Assembly: GCA_963851245.1 (NCBI GenBank) | Contig: CAWKOH010000001.1 | Location: 434,001-498,000 of the forward strand | Source of the DNA: CAWKOH01 sp963851245 | GTDB lineage: Bacteria > Actinomycetota > Acidimicrobiia > Acidimicrobiales > Palsa-688 | Length of the DNA stretch: 64,000 nucleotides | Direction: 5' to 3' | Shown here: one piece after another, positions 17,740-26,679 of the stretch | Numbering within the stretch: position 1 is the stretch's first letter | Layout of the letters: every line of letters starts with the position of its first letter | Made by a program: the position numbers and the translations under genes | Notes under the pieces: generated by a model | Told to the model about the DNA's origin: nothing | Databases searched by the model: none | What the model saw: only the letters and a program-made list of their open reading frames with translations

Positions 17740-18200
17740 CTACGCTTAGGCCGATCTTGGGCGAAACGCACATAACGACGCTCGACGAGCTGCGCGTCGC
17801 CATGGGCGAGCTCTTTGGAGCCGAACGTCGATTGCGCGGGCGCGAGCAGCAGCAGCCCCGCGATCTCACCCACTCTCAGCTGCGCGCCTTGTTCGTTCTG
17901 GGGAAGTCGGCCGAGGTGACCGCCGGGGACCTGGCCAAAAGCGCCGATCTCAATCCGGCCAGCGTGACGGCGATGCTCGACCAGCTCGAAGCCAACGGCA
18001 TCGTCGAGCGCCGGCGGGCCGCTCACGATCGCCGTGTCTGTATGGTCTCCCTTACCGACAAGGGGCGTTCCATAGTGGATGGCGAGCGCATCCGCTGGCA
18101 GGCGCTGTGGGAAGAAGGTCTCGGAGACCTGTCCGAGACCGAGTTGAGCGCGGCGCTGCACGCCATGCGTCGGATGATCGCCCTGCTCGACGGTCTATAA
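17736..18200 (+). CDS. MarR-family transcriptional regulator
   Basis: A ~154-residue MarR winged-helix protein: LTHSQLRALFVLGKS, the recognition helix region LNPASVTAMLDQLEANGIVERR, and the wing D-x-R segment AAHDRRVCMVSLTDKG. GTG 17736 overlaps the exporter stop (GTGA), the usual layout for a local efflux repressor. The frame is open further 5' within the exporter gene, but that part is out-of-frame exporter sequence and is excluded. Probably represses the promoter at 16181. Confidence 0.88.
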   Translation: MTTLRPILGETHITTLDELRVAMGELFGAERRLRGREQQQPRDLTHSQLRALFVLGKSAEVTAGDLAKSADLNPASVTAMLDQLEANGIVERRRAAHDRRVCMVSLTDKGRSIVDGERIRWQALWEEGLGDLSETELSAALHAMRRMIALLDGL

Positions 18201-18265
18201 CAGCTCACCGGTCAGATATTCGTAGAGTCGAATCGCTTCGGCGGGCAGCACCCCGTTCTGTGGCG

Positions 18266-18466
18266 TCATGTGAGCGGGATGTCCATGCCAAAGCCAGCGG
18301 TTATCTCTCGACTCAGACGCTGGACGGAGAGGCCATCCTTGACGAGCCGGCGAGCCCACACAATGGCTTCCTCGTCGGACGCCAAGTCCTCAGAAGCCAA
18401 CTGCTCGCCATTGATGCCATACGCCCGATAGGTTGATTTGCGACCGAAGGAAGCTTGTATCGGCAT
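18266..18466 (-). CDS. Hypothetical protein, 66 residues
   Basis: A short, well-coded frame starting MPIQASFGRKSTYRAYGING and containing ASDEEAIVWARRLVKDG and LSREITAGFGMDI. Codon use and charge pattern look real. ATG 18466 has GGGAG about 12 nt upstream. The pattern of two short strands then a helix resembles small DUF-type actinobacterial proteins, but I do not recognise the family. It is divergent from the carboxymuconolactone decarboxylase-like gene, sharing the ~110-nt intergenic region. Confidence 0.5.
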   Translation of the reverse strand: MPIQASFGRKSTYRAYGINGEQLASEDLASDEEAIVWARRLVKDGLSVQRLSREITAGFGMDIPLT

Positions 18467-18577
18467 AGCCGCCAGTCTCCCACCCTTTCCGGCTCGGCGG
18501 AAGCGACAGTGGTCGTCGGCGCCGCGGGGAACGACTGGTAGGGTGGCGTAGAAGCAACGCGAGCGAGGGCAGGGGGG

Positions 18578-19171
18578 ATGGCTGCAGCAGGGAGAGTCTC
18601 GCCGCAGGACCCGGCGGAGTGGAATGAAGAGATTCGTCCACTTCTCGAGGCGACGGTGGCCAAGACCCGGACGCTCGAGGCGGAGGCGCACCACGACCTG
18701 CCCGTGGCCATCCTTCGGGTGCTGGCCAATCACCCGAGATCGATCGAGCCATTCCTGGTTTGGGCCAACTTCGTCGCCTTTAGCGACCTCTCCCGCCGGA
18801 ACCAGGAACTATTGGCCCTGCGGACGGTGTGGTTGCGCCAGTCCGAGTTCGAATACGGGCATCACGTGCAGTACGCCCTCCGAGCCGGGCTGAGTGACCG
18901 GGAAATCGACATGGTGCGAGAAGGTCCGGGAGCTCCCGGCTGGGACGACACCGATCGGTCGCTCCTGCAGGCGGCCGACGAGCTGTTCGAGCGGACGCAG
19001 ATCAGCGACGCCACTTGGGAGGCGCTAGCCGAGCGGTTCAGCGCGACCGAGATCATCGAGATCCCGATAATCGTCGGCCAGTACAGCATGCTGTCGATGA
19101 TCGCCAACGGCCTCGGGGTCGTGCTCGAGGAGGGCTACGAAAAGCTTCCTCCGCCTATGGTGGGCCAGTAG
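18578..19171 (+). CDS. Carboxymuconolactone decarboxylase-family (AhpD-like) protein
   Basis: A 197-residue all-helical CMD/AhpD-fold protein. The core helix pair is present (LSRRNQELLALRTVWLRQSEFEYGHHV), but the AhpD CxxC is replaced by EYGHH, as in the actinobacterial subfamily that lacks peroxidase cysteines. The middle ARAGLSDREIDMV-like segment is canonical. ATG 18578 follows GGGGGG. Only 13 nt separate its stop from the TauD-type dioxygenase start, so the two are likely co-transcribed and act in the same degradation pathway. Substrate unknown. Confidence 0.82.
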   Translation: MAAAGRVSPQDPAEWNEEIRPLLEATVAKTRTLEAEAHHDLPVAILRVLANHPRSIEPFLVWANFVAFSDLSRRNQELLALRTVWLRQSEFEYGHHVQYALRAGLSDREIDMVREGPGAPGWDDTDRSLLQAADELFERTQISDATWEALAERFSATEIIEIPIIVGQYSMLSMIANGLGVVLEEGYEKLPPPMVGQ

Positions 19172-19184
19172 TCGAGGAGGTTCG

Positions 19185-20024
19185 GTGGAAATACGTCCGG
19201 TCGGGGGCGTCATTGGCGCCGAGGTGAGCGGGATCGACCTGCAACAGCCGCTGTCGGATGATCAGGTCGCCCAGATCGAGAAGGGCTTGATCGATCATCT
19301 CGTGCTCTTCTTCCGAGACCAGAACCTGACCGATCAAGGCCAGCGAGACTTCGCCGCCCGGTTCGGTCCGCTCGAGGCCTTCCCACTCGCTCCCGCAGCC
19401 AACCCCGAAGTGCCCGAGATGCATACCTTGAGTTTCGAGTCGGGCGCGGCCGCCCTCGGCTCGCATGTCGATTCGTGGCATGCCGATGGTACCTATATGC
19501 GCTGCCCGCCGATGGGGACGGTGCTCCGGGCGGTGGAGCTACCTCCCTACGGAGGCGACACGTGCTGGGCCAACATGTGCGCCGCCTACGACTCGTTGTC
19601 GCCGGCTTTGCATCGTGCCCTCGAGGGGTTGGTCGCCCTTCACGACTACACCAAGATCAGCTACACCACCTTCGATCACCTGGACGATCCCGATGCTGAG
19701 CTCCGGCGGCTGCGGGACCGGTATCCGGTAATGCGCCACCCCGTGGTCCGGGTCCATCCGGTGACTGGTCGGAAGCTGCTCTACGTCCATCGCAACTACA
19801 CGGTACGGATCGAGGGACTGACCGAGCGGGAAAACGAGGTGCTGCTGCCGTACCTGTGCGACCACGTTCGTGATCCGCTCTTCCAATGCCGCTTCCGGTG
19901 GACGCCGGGAGCGCTGGCGTTCTGGGACAATCGGGCCACCGCCCACTATGGCGTCCCCGACTACGTCGGCCGTCGGGTTATGCACCGAGTCGTGATCGCC
20001 GGGAGTGAGGTCGCCCGGGTGTGA
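19185..20024 (+). CDS. TauD/TfdA-family 2-oxoglutarate-dependent dioxygenase
   Basis: A 279-residue Fe(II)/2-oxoglutarate dioxygenase. The facial triad begins with H99 and D101 in SWHADGTY; the distal His and Arg are in FWDNRATAHYGV and RRVMHRVVIAG near the C-terminus. FFRDQNLTDQGQRDFAARFG is the family N-terminal signature. Substrates in the family include taurine, sulfonates and phenoxyalkanoates; no sulfonate transport genes are near. GTG 19185 has AGGAGG 6 nt upstream. It is second in a two-gene operon with the CMD-like protein. Confidence 0.9.
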   Translation: MEIRPVGGVIGAEVSGIDLQQPLSDDQVAQIEKGLIDHLVLFFRDQNLTDQGQRDFAARFGPLEAFPLAPAANPEVPEMHTLSFESGAAALGSHVDSWHADGTYMRCPPMGTVLRAVELPPYGGDTCWANMCAAYDSLSPALHRALEGLVALHDYTKISYTTFDHLDDPDAELRRLRDRYPVMRHPVVRVHPVTGRKLLYVHRNYTVRIEGLTERENEVLLPYLCDHVRDPLFQCRFRWTPGALAFWDNRATAHYGVPDYVGRRVMHRVVIAGSEVARV

Positions 20025-20033
20025 GGGTGGTCG

Positions 20034-20492
20034 CTAGTCGACCCGCTGGTCGAACTGGACCACGTTCCCATCCGGGTCGCTGATGAACATGGCCCTCACG
20101 AAGCGCCCGGGCGGCTCTCCGTAGGTGGTGGTGTCCGCCCCCCGCTCGCTCGGCTCGACCATCACGGTGACACCGGCCGCCTTGGCCCGGTTGTGGATGG
20201 CGTCGATGTCGTCCACCCAGAAACCGAAGTGGTGGATTCCCACCTGGAACAGCGGCTTGGGCGAGCCGTCCGGTGGCCGTGACAGCTGCTGGTCCAGGAC
20301 CACGAACGGTTCGTCTGGCCCCTCGCGATCGCGCAGGTAGACACCCCGGCGCCGTACCACGTCGCTCCCTAGCTTGAACTCCTCGATGGTGTCGAGGGTG
20401 ACGTGGAGGCCGACCACGTCGGTCCAGAACGGCAGCGACCGGTCCATATCCCGGACGCCGATGGCTATGTGTGACACATTCCTGACCGGCAT
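20034..20492 (-). CDS. VOC-family (glyoxalase/extradiol dioxygenase fold) protein
   Basis: A 152-residue vicinal-oxygen-chelate protein. Repeat 1 starts VSHIAIGVRDMDRSLPFW with a metal His at residue 8; repeat 2 has VGIHHFGFWVDDID with His, and the C-terminal Glu/Asp region is MFISDPDGNVVQFDQ. This set fits glyoxalase I, methylmalonyl-CoA epimerase or ring-cleavage types. I start at ATG 20492; the upstream open frame lacks similarity. It is convergent with the TauD gene (stops 10 nt apart) and divergent from the amidohydrolase. Confidence 0.83.
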   Translation of the reverse strand: MPVRNVSHIAIGVRDMDRSLPFWTDVVGLHVTLDTIEEFKLGSDVVRRRGVYLRDREGPDEPFVVLDQQLSRPPDGSPKPLFQVGIHHFGFWVDDIDAIHNRAKAAGVTVMVEPSERGADTTTYGEPPGRFVRAMFISDPDGNVVQFDQRVD

Positions 20493-20612
20493 GCCCCGAA
20501 CAGTATCCCGGCGAGCCGCCTGCGTGATCCCCCGGTCCAAGTGGCCCGCCCGGACTAGGATCCGCGCTGCTTTCTGGCCGGATCGACAGATACTGCATAG
20601 GAGTGTTCGACG

Positions 20613-22085
20613 GTGAAGAAATCGAGTGCAGATGTGCGGGGCGAGGTGGGTCATCCGATCATCGACGTTGATGGGCACATGCTCGAGGTGACGGCGGCAG
20701 CCGAGCCGTTCGTTCGCGATGCCCTCGGTGACAAACTGTTCCGCCAATGGAATGAGCGGCGCCGTGACGACCAGTTGGAGCGCACCCGGTACGGGTTCGA
20801 GGATCGGCAGCGCCGCCGGATTCCGCAGAGTTCATGGTGGGGTGGGGCGCCGGCGTTCAATGCACGCGACCGTGCGACCGCAGCGCTGCCCGCTCTTCTG
20901 CACGAGAGGATGGACGAGTTGGGCCTCGACTTCACGGTTCTCTACCCTACGAACACGTTGGGCACCTGTGCGGTGACTGACCCGAGTTTGAGGCAGGGAC
21001 TTTGTGCAGGGTTCAACGAGTTCTACGCCACCGTCTACCTCGACTACGCAGACCGGCTCACCCCGGCCGGAATCATCCCTATGCACACGCCGGAGGAGGC
21101 CGTGGCGGAGCTGGCGCACTGCCACGAACTTGGATTGAAGGTCGTGTGTCTCCCCGAGGGAGTGATACGTCCGATCGATGAGCCATCGACGGGCGTGTCG
21201 GCGTGGATGTTTCCAGGGCAAGCTCACTGGTTCGACGCGTTTGGGCTCGACAGCGCCTACGACTACGACCCGGTATGGAAGGCATGCCAGGAGCTCGGGT
21301 TCGTGGCGGCGTTTCACGGAGGCCTTACCACCCGGCCAGGAGTGTGCTGGTCGACCAGTAGCTATACAGCCAATCATGTCGGGCAGTTCGCGCTATCGAT
21401 GTACCCGCTGTGCAAGTCACTTCTCTTTGGCGGCGTCACCCATAGGTTTCCGGATCTGCCAATAGTGTTCCTGGAGTGCGGGGTGTCGTGGGCGGCACAG
21501 CTCCTGTTGGACACTATCGAGCACTGGCAAAAGCGAAATATTGATGCGATCCATTCGCGACTCGACCCAAATCTCCTGGACACCGAGGCGATCACCGACT
21601 ACTTCCAGAGATACGGTCAGCGGATCTCCGCTCTGGCAGCTGAAGGCTTCGTCGAGCAGTTACAGCATCTACCCGTGCACGGGAGCAGCCCGAAGGAGCT
21701 CGACGAGTTCATTCATATGGCCTGTGAATCTCCCGAAGATATCGTCCATCTTTTCGTCGACTCGTTCTACTTCGGTTGCGAGGCGGACGACCGGGGCATC
21801 GCCGCCGCGTTCGCGCCATTCAACTCGGAGTTCGAATGGGGAAACTTTCCACAACGAGTGCTGTTGTCATCGGATATCGGGCATTGGGACGTTACCGATA
21901 TGGCCGATGTCGTCTCTGAGTCATACGAGCTGGTGACGGAAGGATACGTAACACCTGAGCAGTGGCGCCAGGTGGTCTTCGAGAACCCGGTCGAGATGTA
22001 CCAGCGCGCCAATCCAAACTTCTTCGATGGCACGCGGGTGGGCGAGTACTTGAGCGCCTCCTCAGGCCTACGTGGAGACCAGTAA
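20613..22085 (+). CDS. Amidohydrolase-family (ACMSD-like) metal-dependent hydrolase
   Basis: A 490-residue amidohydrolase-2 type TIM barrel. The N-terminal metal motif is DVDGHM in place of the usual DxHxH, followed by MDELGLDFTVLYP, GIIPMHTPEEAVAEL, a barrel His in AAFHGG, and the C-terminal segment LLSSDIGHWDV carrying the catalytic Asp. The family includes decarboxylases and hydrolases of aromatic breakdown products. GTG 20613 is preceded by GGAG, with a possible TAGGAT -10 near 20556. Likely part of the catabolic cluster with the CMD, TauD and VOC genes. Confidence 0.82.
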   Translation: MKKSSADVRGEVGHPIIDVDGHMLEVTAAAEPFVRDALGDKLFRQWNERRRDDQLERTRYGFEDRQRRRIPQSSWWGGAPAFNARDRATAALPALLHERMDELGLDFTVLYPTNTLGTCAVTDPSLRQGLCAGFNEFYATVYLDYADRLTPAGIIPMHTPEEAVAELAHCHELGLKVVCLPEGVIRPIDEPSTGVSAWMFPGQAHWFDAFGLDSAYDYDPVWKACQELGFVAAFHGGLTTRPGVCWSTSSYTANHVGQFALSMYPLCKSLLFGGVTHRFPDLPIVFLECGVSWAAQLLLDTIEHWQKRNIDAIHSRLDPNLLDTEAITDYFQRYGQRISALAAEGFVEQLQHLPVHGSSPKELDEFIHMACESPEDIVHLFVDSFYFGCEADDRGIAAAFAPFNSEFEWGNFPQRVLLSSDIGHWDVTDMADVVSESYELVTEGYVTPEQWRQVVFENPVEMYQRANPNFFDGTRVGEYLSASSGLRGDQ

Positions 22086-22221
22086 CCGGCAGGCCGCCGG
22101 TTTCATCGCCGCATCGGAAGCGGTACTCTCTGAAGCTTAGCCACGCGAAGGGTATGTGGGTTGGCGTCTGAGCTGAGGTGTCGGTGTCGAATGGATCTGT
22201 GATCACTGGCGACCCGAGCTG

Positions 22222-23679
22222 ATGCTGGCCGACCGGATCAACCAGAAGCTGGCGGTAGCCGTAGTGGCTACTGCCGCCACCTTCATCGTGGTGCTTGACA
22301 CGACGATCGTGAACGTCACCGTCCCCACCATCGGCCGCGACTTCCACGTCGGTGCCGCCTCGGTCGACAGCGTGGCCATAGGCTTCCTGGTCAGCCTGGC
22401 AGTGGTCATGCCAGCGTCGGGATGGCTAGGCGACCGCTTCGGCAACAGGCAGATAATGCTCTTCGCCACTTCCGTCTTCACTCTGGCCTCCGCCCTGTGC
22501 GGGGCGTCGGAGAATCTTGAGCAGCTGGTCCTGTTCCGGATCCTTCAGGGCGTCGGCGGAGGGATGTTGATGCCAATCGGAATGGCCATGCTCTTCCACG
22601 CGTTTCCTCCTTCCGAGCGGATCCGGGTAGCGGCCATCATGGTCGTTCCCACGGCGTTCGCGCCGGCTCTGGGACCCGTAATAGGTGGGCTACTAACTAC
22701 CGACGTGTCCTGGCGCTGGGTGTTCTACATCAACGTGCCGATAGGCGTGGCGGCAGTGATCTTCGGCGCCCTCTTCCTGGGCGACCCCCGGCAGGAGAAT
22801 CCCGGCCGCTTCGATGTTTCGGGGTTCGTGCTCGCCGGAGCGGGCCTGTCGCTGCTGATGTTCGGCGTGTCCGAGGGGCCGGCGAGAGGATGGTCGGATA
22901 CGCTGGTCATCGCGGCCTGCGTGGCTGGGGTGGCCGGCCTAGCCCTGATGGCCGTGGTCGAGCTTCGCAAAAAGGAGCCCATGCTCGACCTTCGCCTGTA
23001 CGCAAACCGACTGTTCCGATCGACGCTGACGGCGGTCACCTTGATGTCCATCAGCTTCTTCGGAGTCGTGTACCTGGTCGCCCTCTTCTACCAGTACGGG
23101 CTGGGCTACTCGGCTCTGGACTCCGGTCTGCTCGTCTTCCCGCAGGCCATCGGGATCTTTACGGGCGGCCAGCTCGTAACCCGGGTGCTGTACCGGCGAT
23201 TCGGTCCCCGGAGGATCATGTTCGCCGGCGCCCTCCTAACCGCTTCGATGATGGCGCTGCTGGCCACCGTCGGTCCCGGCACCAGCGTCTGGACCATCCG
23301 GTCGATTTCTTTCCTCCTGGGGATGGGAATGTCAGCGATATTCCTTCCGTCGCAGACCGCCTCCTTTGCCACCGTTCCGCCGGCCCGGATCGCACGCGGT
23401 ACGACGCTGTTCCAATCTCAGCAGCGACTCGGAGCAGCGCTCGGTGTGGCCGGCATCACAACGGTCGCCACGGCTGTAGGCACCACCCATGTAGTGAGCG
23501 GCCACCTGGAGCCGAACCTGACTGCTTACCGGGTCGGGCTCCTTTCGGCGGCACTGGTGATGCTCGGCACCGCGCTCGCCGCGCTCTTCGTCAGCGACGC
23601 CGATGCCGCCGAGACGATGAGGCGGAGCACCCAGGAGGAGGTGGCGATCATGGAGACCGAGGCCCTCGGGTCCACCTGA
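22222..23679 (+). CDS. DHA2-family (EmrB/QacA) MFS exporter
   Basis: A 485-residue 14-helix exporter, the second DHA2 protein in the window. Motifs are LDTTIVNVTVPTIG, GFLVSLAVVMPASGWLGDRFG, FRILQGVGGGMLMPIG and ALGPVIGGLL with WRWVFYINVPIG. The protein ends with a short acidic tail. ATG 22222 lacks a strong Shine-Dalgarno site. Unlike the exporter at 16252 it has no adjacent MarR gene, but an operator-like palindrome lies immediately downstream (23753). Substrate unknown. Confidence 0.88.
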   Translation: MLADRINQKLAVAVVATAATFIVVLDTTIVNVTVPTIGRDFHVGAASVDSVAIGFLVSLAVVMPASGWLGDRFGNRQIMLFATSVFTLASALCGASENLEQLVLFRILQGVGGGMLMPIGMAMLFHAFPPSERIRVAAIMVVPTAFAPALGPVIGGLLTTDVSWRWVFYINVPIGVAAVIFGALFLGDPRQENPGRFDVSGFVLAGAGLSLLMFGVSEGPARGWSDTLVIAACVAGVAGLALMAVVELRKKEPMLDLRLYANRLFRSTLTAVTLMSISFFGVVYLVALFYQYGLGYSALDSGLLVFPQAIGIFTGGQLVTRVLYRRFGPRRIMFAGALLTASMMALLATVGPGTSVWTIRSISFLLGMGMSAIFLPSQTASFATVPPARIARGTTLFQSQQRLGAALGVAGITTVATAVGTTHVVSGHLEPNLTAYRVGLLSAALVMLGTALAALFVSDADAAETMRRSTQEEVAIMETEALGST

Positions 23680-23729
23680 CCCACGAGCCAAGCCTTACCG
23701 GGTCGCAGGAAAATCCTTAGCATGCGGAA

Positions 23730-23864
23730 ATATATATACCTCCGAACCTGACGTTGACGTTAACCGTCAACCAGGGAGGAGACGGCGAGCGAGGTGGGCA
23801 ACACGGCGGAGACGGCGGGCACCCACTACAAGTGGACCCGCTCTCCCGGGAATGAGGTAGCCGC
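23730..23864 (+). promoter_or_regulatory. Orphan promoter/operator with perfect palindrome and a start-codon stub
   Basis: A TATATATA tract near 23730 could be a -10. GTTGACG (23753-23759), TTAAC, CGTCAAC (23765-23771) is a perfect 7-bp inverted repeat. GGGAGGA at 23774 and GTG at 23794 follow. The frame opened there gives only a few plausible codons before it runs antisense into the methyltransferase 3' end. It looks like the control region of a gene whose body has been lost. Confidence 0.45.
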
Positions 23865-24442
23865 TCAGATGGTCGACCGCTTGCGGGTCAGGAACCGAAA
23901 GTGCCAGTCGGTCATATCTATGGTCGTCTCGCCGAAACCCAGACGCCGAAGACGCTCCGGAAATGTCCCGGGGTCAATAGGCACGAAGATGTCGTCGTCA
24001 TGACCTTTGCGAATCATGTCCAGATCTCGCGAATCGATACCGACGAAGATCCCGCCGGGTCGAAGGACGCGGCATATCTCGGCAAGAATAAGATCTTGGT
24101 GCTCCGCTGTGGGTACATGATGGAGAACAGAGAAGGCCGTTGCCGCAGAGAAGCGATCGTCGGAGAGGCCCGTATTGGCACCATCTCCGCACAGCACCTC
24201 AACATTCGTGTTAGCGAGTCGGCGCCGTAGCGCCTCCGCCAAGCTCGGATCCACCTCGACCGCCGTCAATCGAGATACGCGCTCGCGAAGGAGATCCGTT
24301 GAGACTCCGGGTCCGGGACCGACCTCCAAGACGTCTTCGCCGAGGTCACCCGCGGCCGCGACCCAAGGCAACATCTCCTGCGCGAGTTGCTCGGCCCATT
24401 GCGGGCTCGCGGGAATTGCAGGTGCGTTTCGTTCATGGCCAT
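23865..24442 (-). pseudogene. Class I SAM-dependent methyltransferase, N-terminal frameshift
   Basis: The main frame has methyltransferase motif I (DVLEVGPGPGVSTDLL), motif post-I (TAVEVDPSLAEAL), FSVLHHVP and ICRVLRPGGIFVGID. Known relatives start with a short MxMNxxH segment leading to a [SA]xxW motif. That start is present in another frame: ATG 24442 (MAMNETHLQF) with CGGAG upstream, joining ASPQWAEQL through a one-base change near 24410, next to CCC. The alternative long N-terminus in the open frame is Arg/Pro-rich and unlike the family. Substrate unknown. Confidence 0.65.
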
Positions 24443-24636
24443 GATTATCGCTCCGAGCCGGGCGGTGCTGTCTAACCGGACGGTCGTTTCCCATGATCGA
24501 CGTCATATTGGTGTTGCTTACGCCTCGTGCCCGCATCAACGCTCCCGATGATTGGCCAAACGATGTCGTTGGGAGTGACGTCGCTCTCTCGAGAGGCAGC
24601 ACCCATGACGCAAAGCGCGATCGAGTGGGCCCGGAT

Positions 24637-25326
24637 ATGACCCGCACGCGCTGGATGGCGCTGTGCTTCGCCCTTGGCTCGACGTGCTTCCTTATCGGCC
24701 CGTTTCCTGGCTACCAAAGTCTTGTCGGCGGATCGGCAGACGCCATCACGTTCTTCGTCGGCTCCATCCTTTTCACACTCGGCGGTGCGTTGCAGAGCTG
24801 GCTGTCCTGGCCGGACCGACACGCGCCTGGCGGCGGAAGGGCCGCCTGGTGGTCCGCCGTCATCCAGTCGGCCGGCACCTTGTTCTTCAACGTCACCACG
24901 TATGAGGCGATCCGTACCGCGGTCACGAGCCCCGAATACAACCGGCTTGTCTGGCGGCCCGACTGGCGGGGGTCCGTCTGCTTTCTAGTATCGGGGGCGA
25001 TCGCCTACCGCGCCTCGCCGAGGCGTAGAGGGCACGGCTGGTTGCCTGAGCGCACCGGTAGAGGATGGTGGCAGCCGGCGGTCAACCTGCTCGGCTGCAT
25101 CTTCTTTGGGATCTCTGCCGTCGCCGGCTACGTCGTACCGTCGTCCGGATCGATGCTCGACCTGGCAGCGGCGAACTGGAACACGTCGTTGGGGGCGGCG
25201 TGCTTTCTTGCCTGCGCCCTCGATACCCTCCATTCAAACCGGCCATCCAAGATGCCGATGCGCCGGCTCTTCCAGGATCTCGAGCGCAGAGTCGAGAGCG
25301 ATATAGAAGGACGTCCGTCAGCTTAG
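24637..25326 (+). CDS. YrhK-domain multi-pass membrane protein
   Basis: A ~229-residue membrane protein with four to six hydrophobic segments: WMALCFALGSTCFLIGPFPGY, ITFFVGSILFTLGGALQSWL, WWSAVIQSAGTLFFNVTTY and later GSVCFLVSGAIAYRA and LLGCIFFGISAVAGYV. The paired FFVGSILFT and IQ..GTLFFN segments are typical of YrhK-like proteins. ATG 24637 is selected because the similarity starts there; the frame is open to 24493. The C-terminus is a charged helix. Role unknown. Confidence 0.68.
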   Translation: MTRTRWMALCFALGSTCFLIGPFPGYQSLVGGSADAITFFVGSILFTLGGALQSWLSWPDRHAPGGGRAAWWSAVIQSAGTLFFNVTTYEAIRTAVTSPEYNRLVWRPDWRGSVCFLVSGAIAYRASPRRRGHGWLPERTGRGWWQPAVNLLGCIFFGISAVAGYVVPSSGSMLDLAAANWNTSLGAACFLACALDTLHSNRPSKMPMRRLFQDLERRVESDIEGRPSA

Positions 25327-25384
25327 GCCTGGCCGAGCGATGAGATCGGTAATGTCCGAGGCTCGGAACCATAGAGGAGAGACC

Positions 25385-25804
25385 ATGGCTGATAGTCCCA
25401 TCCGACTCGACCAGACCACCCGGGCGGCCGTCGCTTCAGGACGGCTCGTCCATCTGGCCACCATCAACCCTGACGGCACCCCCCAGGTGACGTGCATCTA
25501 CGTCGGGTGGGACGGCGACGAGATCGTCTCCGGCCATCTTGCCGACCACGTGAAACTCCGCAACGTTCGTCGCGATCCGCGCGTGACTCTGTCTATTGAG
25601 TCAGACGTCCCTTTCGAAGGCTTCAGCCCCTACATCGTGATCAGAGGGATTGCGCACGTCGAGAAGGGCGGAGCAGTACCGCTGCTCCGCCGCATCACCA
25701 ACGACCAGTTCCCACCACCAGGAGATGATTGGCCCGATGGGTTTGTCTTGCGCATCTCGCCGCGAAAACTTTCGGGCGTCGGCCCATGGGGTCTTGCTGA
25801 CTGA
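25385..25804 (+). CDS. PPOX-class (pyridoxamine phosphate oxidase-fold) F420/flavin-dependent protein
   Basis: A 139-residue split-barrel flavoprotein of the actinobacterial PPOX / F420-dependent type: VASGRLVHLATINPDGTPQV at the N-terminus, then IYVGWDGDEIVSGH, KLRNVRRDPRVTLSIES and VIRGIAHVEKGGA. These proteins reduce small molecules with F420H2 or FMN. ATG 25385 follows AGAGGAGA. The end at LSGVGPWGLAD is typical. It is monocistronic. Confidence 0.85.
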   Translation: MADSPIRLDQTTRAAVASGRLVHLATINPDGTPQVTCIYVGWDGDEIVSGHLADHVKLRNVRRDPRVTLSIESDVPFEGFSPYIVIRGIAHVEKGGAVPLLRRITNDQFPPPGDDWPDGFVLRISPRKLSGVGPWGLAD

Positions 25805-25906
25805 AGCGCCGCCCGGCGTCGCAACAGGAGCCCTCTCCACCTCCATCTGCTCGCAAGAGCGGTGTCTTCACGGTGTCATCTATGCCTCGCCTGGAGCAGA
25901 GCCTCC

Positions 25907-26326
25907 TTACTTGTTGCGGGGGTCGTCGACCGGGTCGAGGTATTCAAGACCAAGCGGCCCGATGGCCGACACCTGGGTGACGTACTCACCGGACTTTGCC
26001 CAGTGGAAATGAGGGGTACCGCCGGGGAGCACGATGACGGCGCCTGGGGGGTACGCTTGGAGTTCGTCGTCGTCGAACCGGCTCCCCAGGCCGATGTAGA
26101 AGACACCGGACATGACCGTGTAGACGCGGTCCTCCGGGTGCTGGTGGGGCATCAGCTTTTCGCCCGAGGGCATCTTGACCCTGATCACATACGGCGCCGG
26201 TTCCGAAGGCTCGCCGACCACGATGGCCAGCCGGGCCGACGGCGGGAACGCAGGGAATGGCTTCCAGTCGATGTCCTCAGGGAGCACCGATTTGAAGATG
26301 TCTTGGTCTGGCTGGTGATTCACCAT
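25907..26326 (-). CDS. Cupin-domain protein
   Basis: A 139-residue single-domain cupin. Motif 1 is MPHQHPEDRVYTVMSGVFYIG (two His and Glu), motif 2 is PPGAVIVLPGGTPHFHW (His). All four usual metal ligands are present, so an Fe or Mn enzyme (dioxygenase or isomerase) or a small-molecule binder is possible. ATG 26326 is in the middle of a longer open frame and is the most family-like start. Transcribed away from the ArsR operon. Confidence 0.8.
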   Translation of the reverse strand: MVNHQPDQDIFKSVLPEDIDWKPFPAFPPSARLAIVVGEPSEPAPYVIRVKMPSGEKLMPHQHPEDRVYTVMSGVFYIGLGSRFDDDELQAYPPGAVIVLPGGTPHFHWAKSGEYVTQVSAIGPLGLEYLDPVDDPRNK

Positions 26327-26644
26327 CGGTGACGAACCTCGAGTCGGCAAGGGACTGACCCCATGCTGCCACAGCTCCAAGTGTGCACCGCCTCAAACTA
26401 TTAAGGGGGTGTACACGATGGTCCCGAAGCCGACTGCAAAGTGAATATCGAACGCTGCCGGATATCGCGTCACCGTCAGCAGCTTCCGCCGCCCGCGAAC
26501 GCGAGCGAGGTGAACGAGATCTGCGCAAGAGCCCCTGCACTGAGCCGATCCAGGTACGCCGGCTGGTACCGGCCCGATCGGGAGGAACCCCCTCGACGCG
26601 GGCAGAAAGGGACGCAGGACGGGACCCGCCTGATTCCTCCCGGC

Positions 26645-26672
26645 TTGACGCATGCCGATATCGGTATATGAT
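26645..26672 (+). promoter_or_regulatory. Promoter with embedded operator for the ArsR-SRPBCC-DHFR operon
   Basis: TTGACG (26645-26650) and TATGAT (26667-26672) are 16 nt apart; the -10 ends 7 nt before ATG 26680, so the transcript is predicted to be leaderless. Between them lies the perfect 10-bp palindrome CCGATATCGG (26655-26664), well placed for autorepression by the ArsR-type protein encoded just downstream. Confidence 0.7.
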
Positions 26673-26679
26673 AGTGCTC

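Noticed and set aside
20125..20340. Plus-strand frame inside the VOC gene
   Set aside because: Antisense shadow with no ribosome site.
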